Origin: an uncultured Saprospiraceae bacterium
GTDB lineage: Bacteria; Bacteroidota; Bacteroidia; Chitinophagales; Saprospiraceae
Assembly: GCA_937981555.1 (NCBI GenBank)
Contig: CALJOK010000077.1
Span: 62,001-126,000, forward strand
Direction of reading: 5' to 3'
Length of the DNA stretch: 64,000 nt
Part shown: positions 60,192-64,000 of the stretch, piece by piece
Numbering within the stretch: position 1 is the first letter of the stretch
How the letters are laid out: every line of letters starts with the position of its first letter
Position numbers and translations under genes: made by a program
The notes under the pieces: generated by a model
Told to the model about the DNA's origin: nothing
Database searches by the model: none
What the model saw: the letters and a program-made list of their open reading frames with translations, nothing else

Positions 60192-61046
60192 TTATTTCTC
60201 CGCCATTTTTTTATCCGTACCGTTCGCATACATGATGTTTTTCCAAACTTCTCCACGCATCAACGTTCGTAATTTTTCAGGATTTAATTCTGCCCACATT
60301 GCTTCAATATCTTTGTCAGGATGAGCATCTTGCCAAACATTAGCAGGAGTAGCTTTGGCCATTTGAGACATACTATCATAAGAATCAAAAGTCATAAAAT
60401 CATACTCATATTCTGAACCATACGGCATTGCTCGACTAAGGAAATGCCAATTTTTCCGATAGCCTTGTTTTACAGATATTTTATGTGCTGGTTGAAAAGT
60501 GTTTAATTCCATTCGCATATATTCATTATACTTATCGGGTTTACTTTGCATTCTATTAGCGACAATTACTTTGGCTGCCTCGTTCATATCAGAATCCGCA
60601 GAAGAAAGTAATCGGAATGCTTCATTCCAAACTAAGTCTCTCGAATCTTCCGTTCTCTTTCCCAACTTGGTTAAATCCAAACTAGGATGAATTTTTTTCA
60701 TACGTGCTTCATATCCAATCCAAGAGTTCTCAAGCTGTTCAATATTTGCATATACGTTGATCGTTACGAAATCATATTCGGTATTTTTTCCACTAGGAAA
60801 AGCAACATCATAGACCGCCCAGAAAACCATTCTTCCATTTTTGATTTCTTGATCCATGTAAGGTTTCCAGATTTCCTTTTCCATTTTTGCGTAATCACCA
60901 TTCTTACTTTTCATGTAGGAGAAAACCACTATTGGATCTTCTTTTTCTGAATTTTCATTTTGAGCATGTAGTGTTGAAAGATTAGGGGAAATTAATCCTA
61001 GTAGGAATAGGCAAATTCCTATTGCTTTGAAGTGGAGTGTTTTCAT
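60192..61046 (-). CDS. Secreted protein with two similar halves, unknown function
   Basis: 284 residues with a signal peptide (AIGICLFLLGLISPNLSTLHAQ). Two regions resemble each other. The first (~40-120) has SYMKSKNGDYAKMEKEIWKP, FWAVYDVAFPSG and YDFVTINVYANIEQLENSW. The second (~160-240) has NRMQSKPDKYNEYMRMEL, WHFLSRAMPYGS and YDFMTFDSYDSMSQM. Each half looks like a dimeric alpha/beta (ferredoxin-like/ABM) unit, so the protein may form a pseudo-dimer that binds a small molecule. This is inferred from shape only. It stands alone. Confidence 0.75.
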   Translation of the reverse strand: MKTLHFKAIGICLFLLGLISPNLSTLHAQNENSEKEDPIVVFSYMKSKNGDYAKMEKEIWKPYMDQEIKNGRMVFWAVYDVAFPSGKNTEYDFVTINVYANIEQLENSWIGYEARMKKIHPSLDLTKLGKRTEDSRDLVWNEAFRLLSSADSDMNEAAKVIVANRMQSKPDKYNEYMRMELNTFQPAHKISVKQGYRKNWHFLSRAMPYGSEYEYDFMTFDSYDSMSQMAKATPANVWQDAHPDKDIEAMWAELNPEKLRTLMRGEVWKNIMYANGTDKKMAEK

Positions 61047-61242
61047 GGTAGTTTTTTTATTCCTACTTGAAATTAGTTAAGTAGAAGGGGTGAATAAATT
61101 TTTAAAAAGAATGATTTTAAAAATTGAAGATAGAATTCACAAGAGCGAAATGCAGTTTTTTGCATTGCAATATAGATAAAATAAAGAATATTAAGTTGTT
61201 TTTATTTTTTTATTTGAAATTTTATTTCTTGGTGTAAGAAAA

Positions 61243-61272
61243 AAACTGAGCATTGGGGCCAATACTCAGTTT
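61243..61272. terminator. Terminator of the WG-repeat gene
   Basis: AAACTGAGCATTGG (61243-61256) and CCAATACTCAGTTT (61259-61272) pair with one mismatch; on the minus strand a T run follows. It lies 64 bases past the WG-repeat stop. Confidence 0.8.
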
Positions 61273-61335
61273 GCAATAAAATATATATGGTTCTTTTCAC
61301 AATTCACATCTTTGACAAAAAAAATGAATGCAATT

Positions 61336-63324
61336 TTAATCATTATATGGATCCATGAGTCCGAGAGGGTAATAAATTATTTTTCTCCAGAATTGTGCAG
61401 GGTTAACTTTACCGTCAAATTCATTACTATATAAAGTAATTGAATCTTTGTCTTTGAAATCTTTTTTATACAAAAGTTCGGCTCTCAATTTTGTTTGAAA
61501 TCCCCCATCATATTTTGGAATAGTAAATTCCCAAATATGATCTTCTGGTAAAAATAAAGAATGATAACTATTTCCACACCAACTACTTGGCAAATATTCA
61601 ATGTCTCTCCAGTTTCCTTCTTTATCTTTTGCTTGGATTTTGAGATATAGTCTACTGTCTTGAGCATCAAAATAAATTGTATCAGAAGTGGTGTTGACAA
61701 CAAATAATTTTATGCCGTTAATTCCTTCTGCAAATTTTCCATTCTCCTTTGTATTTACAACCACGCTTAATTTATCGGTTTTAAAATCTTTTGACTTCTT
61801 TATCTTTTTAAAATTATTTACAGCTTTTCCCCAGCCTCCAACTCCGGATAATTCCTTTTTTATTGGAGATGAAGCGTAAAAATATCCTCGATTCATATGG
61901 TCTATATTGAGATCAAAAAGTAGGTCAGAGTTGATTTCCTTTACTTGCCAAACATATATTCCTTTTCGATTAATATATCCAAGGCGATTTTTTTCTTTTA
62001 CATGGAAAATTTTACCAGATAACTCTTCTAAATTTATTTCATGAAATCTAGGTTCTACAATCAAATCATGAGTAGTATCCCAAAATCCATATTGGTAGGA
62101 GTAGCTTTCATTTTCTAGACTAATATCTTCGTCAAAAAAAATAGTACTACCTCTTCGATAAGTTCTATCATAATCAAAAGAAAATATTCTTGGCTGAATG
62201 ACGAATGTTCCAGTTGTATCTATCGCACCCAAACCTTCCTCAGTAAGAACAAATTCAATCCCTCCTTGAAAAAAACTTTCAGGGTCAGGATTATAATTAT
62301 CAAACAAAATTTCTTCAAATGGTTTACTGATAATTTGACCTTGCTTATTGATCAAAAACCAATTGTCATTTGCATCTTGAACAAATGCTCGGTTATTTTT
62401 AAACGGAGTAATTTCATCCCAGTCTTTGTTCGAAAAAATAATTTCCCCATTAGGATTAATCACACCTTTGTAATCATATCTTTTTGAGGAAGACCAAACT
62501 TTTACTGTATCGTGATCAACGGAAGGAATTGAAATTGTAGCAAGCCCTTCTGAGAAGTTTTCATTTCCATAATCTAAATTCCATGTTTGTCTACTTAGGT
62601 TGAGTGTTAATTTTCCATCTAAGTTTATCATACATTTAACTTCTATTCCGAGTAAGATAAATTCTGCTTTAGTGAAATCTGAATTGAAATCAGAAATTTT
62701 TGAGTATTTTCCGAAAGGAACTATAAAATGTCCACTCACATCAATTACACCAACTTCAAATGTTGGATCTGTTTCATCATCGTCTGGAAAAGGTGTATGA
62801 TTTTGCCCCAAAACGATAGCTCGATTTCTAGAAAATGGATTTATTCTTTTATGAAGAGTATCAACAATCATTTCACCTTTTCGATTGATGACACCAAATC
62901 TTTCGCTCTTTGATTTTACAATAGAAATATCATTATCATTAAAACCATGAATCATTTGGAAGTTATGTTCAAAAGTTAGATTTCCTTTCTTATCAATGAA
63001 ATATGGTTTTTCATCAATGAAGACTTTGGCTTGGCCTTTTTCAAAAGAATAAGCTACATCAAATTGGGGGTGAATAACGAACTTACCTTGTTTATTAATG
63101 AAGCCATAAGTGCCATCTTTTCTAGCAGGAGCTAATCCTTCAGAAAACTGACCAACGGAATAAAATTGAGGTTGAATTATTTCTTTTCCGGTATCATCAA
63201 TAAAGCCCCAAAGCCCATTTTCAATAATTGGATAAAGGGTTTTCGACATTTCTTTTGACTCCGAAGAAATAGAATTATAGGAAGTTAAAATAAAAAGAAG
63301 TAGAATGCAGGAGGTGATTTTCAT
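61336..63324 (-). CDS. Secreted WG-repeat protein
   Basis: 662 residues. The signal peptide is SCILLLFILTSYNSISS. WG/KWG repeats fill residues ~30-490: NGLWGFIDDTGKEIIQPQFY, DGTYGFINKQGKFVIHPQFD, then more diverged units (GVINRKGEMIVDTLH, GAIDTTGTFVIQPR, LGYINRKGIYVWQV). These repeats form a beta-rich scaffold thought to mediate protein contacts. The C-terminal ~130 residues (KLSVVVNTKENGKFAEG, LYLKIQAKDKEGNWRDIEYL, LFLPEDHIWEFTIPKYDGG) form an unrecognised Ig-like domain. Function unknown. Confidence 0.9.
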   Translation of the reverse strand: MKITSCILLLFILTSYNSISSESKEMSKTLYPIIENGLWGFIDDTGKEIIQPQFYSVGQFSEGLAPARKDGTYGFINKQGKFVIHPQFDVAYSFEKGQAKVFIDEKPYFIDKKGNLTFEHNFQMIHGFNDNDISIVKSKSERFGVINRKGEMIVDTLHKRINPFSRNRAIVLGQNHTPFPDDDETDPTFEVGVIDVSGHFIVPFGKYSKISDFNSDFTKAEFILLGIEVKCMINLDGKLTLNLSRQTWNLDYGNENFSEGLATISIPSVDHDTVKVWSSSKRYDYKGVINPNGEIIFSNKDWDEITPFKNNRAFVQDANDNWFLINKQGQIISKPFEEILFDNYNPDPESFFQGGIEFVLTEEGLGAIDTTGTFVIQPRIFSFDYDRTYRRGSTIFFDEDISLENESYSYQYGFWDTTHDLIVEPRFHEINLEELSGKIFHVKEKNRLGYINRKGIYVWQVKEINSDLLFDLNIDHMNRGYFYASSPIKKELSGVGGWGKAVNNFKKIKKSKDFKTDKLSVVVNTKENGKFAEGINGIKLFVVNTTSDTIYFDAQDSRLYLKIQAKDKEGNWRDIEYLPSSWCGNSYHSLFLPEDHIWEFTIPKYDGGFQTKLRAELLYKKDFKDKDSITLYSNEFDGKVNPAQFWRKIIYYPLGLMDPYND

Positions 63325-63448
63325 AATTTTAAATTTTTCATAAGCAAGTATATTTACATACTTCTATAGACGCTTGATGATTAAAATATGGTTGCAGATA
63401 AAGTTAGTTTTTTCATCATACAAAATCGACCCTTAGAAGAATGGAAAA

Positions 63449-64000
63449 CTATTTTTCCTCCTCAATCAAAAAACCCAATTGCTCCAGATCTTTATAAAAG
63501 TCAGGATAGGACTTCACCACCACCATTGGTTTTTCAATTTGTACTTTCCCTAACAAAGCCAAAGGCGCAAACGCCATCGCCATACGATGATCTTCATAGG
63601 TTTCGAAAGTTGGGTTATCTACAATAGTTTTTCCTTCTGTCATGTAAAAAGTCTTATCTGACTTTTTCGAAAATTTAGGAGGTAGTTTAGAAAAGAAAAC
63701 TTGCACTTTTTGCAATTCATTTTGCAGCGCAGCAATTCGATCAGTCTCTTTAATACTCAAAGTATCAAGTCCAGTAAAAAGTCCAGTTGTTCCTAGTCCA
63801 CCACAAATCACAGCTAAAGTTTGAGCAATATCAGGGCATTCTAAAAAATCATATTCGAACATTTGAGTCGAATCATTTCCTGATTTTTTTAAATGAATTC
63901 CGTTGTCATTAAAAGTAGAGGTGATACCAAATTGCTCTGCCATCTTTACAATTGCGGCATCGCCTTGAGTACTTTTTTCAAATAAACCATTCAATTGCAA
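63449..64000 (-). CDS. aroA: 3-phosphoshikimate 1-carboxyvinyltransferase, C-terminal part only
   Basis: 183 codons to the window edge; the N-terminal half is missing because the start lies beyond position 64000. EPSP synthase joins PEP and shikimate-3-phosphate. The C-terminal domain is recognised by CPDIAQTLAVICGG, LSIKETDRIAALQNELQKVQ (conserved KxTDR), and YEDHRMAMAFAPLAL (catalytic DHRMAM-type region), ending in VVVKSYPDFYKDLEQLGF. These parts bind both substrates. It is on the minus strand, downstream of unseen sequence. Confidence 0.93.
   Translation of the reverse strand: MQLNGLFEKSTQGDAAIVKMAEQFGITSTFNDNGIHLKKSGNDSTQMFEYDFLECPDIAQTLAVICGGLGTTGLFTGLDTLSIKETDRIAALQNELQKVQVFFSKLPPKFSKKSDKTFYMTEGKTIVDNPTFETYEDHRMAMAFAPLALLGKVQIEKPMVVVKSYPDFYKDLEQLGFLIEEEK

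Noticed and set aside
63388-63627. 79-codon frame on the plus strand near the right edge
   Set aside because: It is antisense to the clearly recognisable C-terminal part of aroA.
1-64000. CRISPR arrays, prophage, insertion sequence with transposase, integrase sites
   Set aside because: No regularly spaced direct repeats, phage structural genes or transposase motifs were seen; the palindromes found have no coding capacity.

Overview
The window is AT-rich chromosomal DNA from a member of the Bacteroidota, most likely a Saprospiraceae-like lineage (the family is an inference). Evidence for the phylum: secreted proteins end in type IX secretion (T9SS) sorting domains, promoters with a TAnnTTTG -7 box precede rpsF, clpS and a peroxiredoxin gene, ribosome binding sites are weak, and arginine is made with an N-acyl-ornithine carbamoyltransferase. 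Both ends cut genes: an unrecognised secreted protein at the left edge and aroA at the right edge.

Layout. 1-6.7 kb: a cut secreted protein, a hybrid histidine kinase, a Tat-exported SGNH hydrolase, an aldehyde dehydrogenase of the aminomuconate-semialdehyde type and an M28/glutaminyl-cyclase-like lipoprotein. 6.9-8.2 kb: rpsF-rpsR-rplI. 8.3-16.4 kb, converging on it: a complete eight-gene arginine operon (GNAT acyltransferase, argG, argC, argD, argF', argB, argE-like, argH). 17-18.2 kb: an LEA-like repeat protein and a tRNA-Met(CAU). 18.4-24.7 kb: an ABC-2 permease, an O-methyltransferase, a beta-barrel protein, a three-gene operon (DMT transporter, small envelope protein, GDPD lipoprotein), a peroxiredoxin and clpS. 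24.9-32.8 kb: a double-OmpA protein paired with a coiled-coil/helix-hairpin-helix protein, an EF-G paralogue with altered GTPase motifs, and a TPR histidine kinase with a LytTR regulator. 33.2-36.9 kb: two envelope proteins that share a short motif. 37.3-39 kb: a tiny GG-type peptide gene that looks like a RiPP precursor, followed by a T9SS gene broken by an in-frame stop. 39-51.3 kb: an AraC regulator, a TonB-like protein, a di-haem peroxidase with a T9SS partner, a glucosaminidase, a 1626-residue subtilisin-like T9SS protease and two small envelope proteins. 51.6-64 kb: a lipoprotein, an ECF sigma factor overlapping a protein that appears to span both membranes (Dma-type anti-sigma architecture), a tadA-like deaminase, guaB, a 3-methyladenine glycosylase, several envelope or unknown proteins, a WG-repeat protein and aroA.

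Between genes the window is rich in palindromes. Many are ordinary terminators shared by convergent genes. Others look like dispersed or MITE-like elements: 23529-23691, 56173-56321 with a partial relative at 24771-24846, 43768-43855 with a relative at 53062-53123, the related pair at 29589/39939, the 20-bp perfect repeat at 27012-27067 and the GCGGAT-rich element at 41167-41260. The best candidates for something undescribed are the RiPP-like peptide, the sigma/dual-membrane pair, the divergent EF-G and the palindromic elements. No CRISPR array, prophage or transposase gene was seen.
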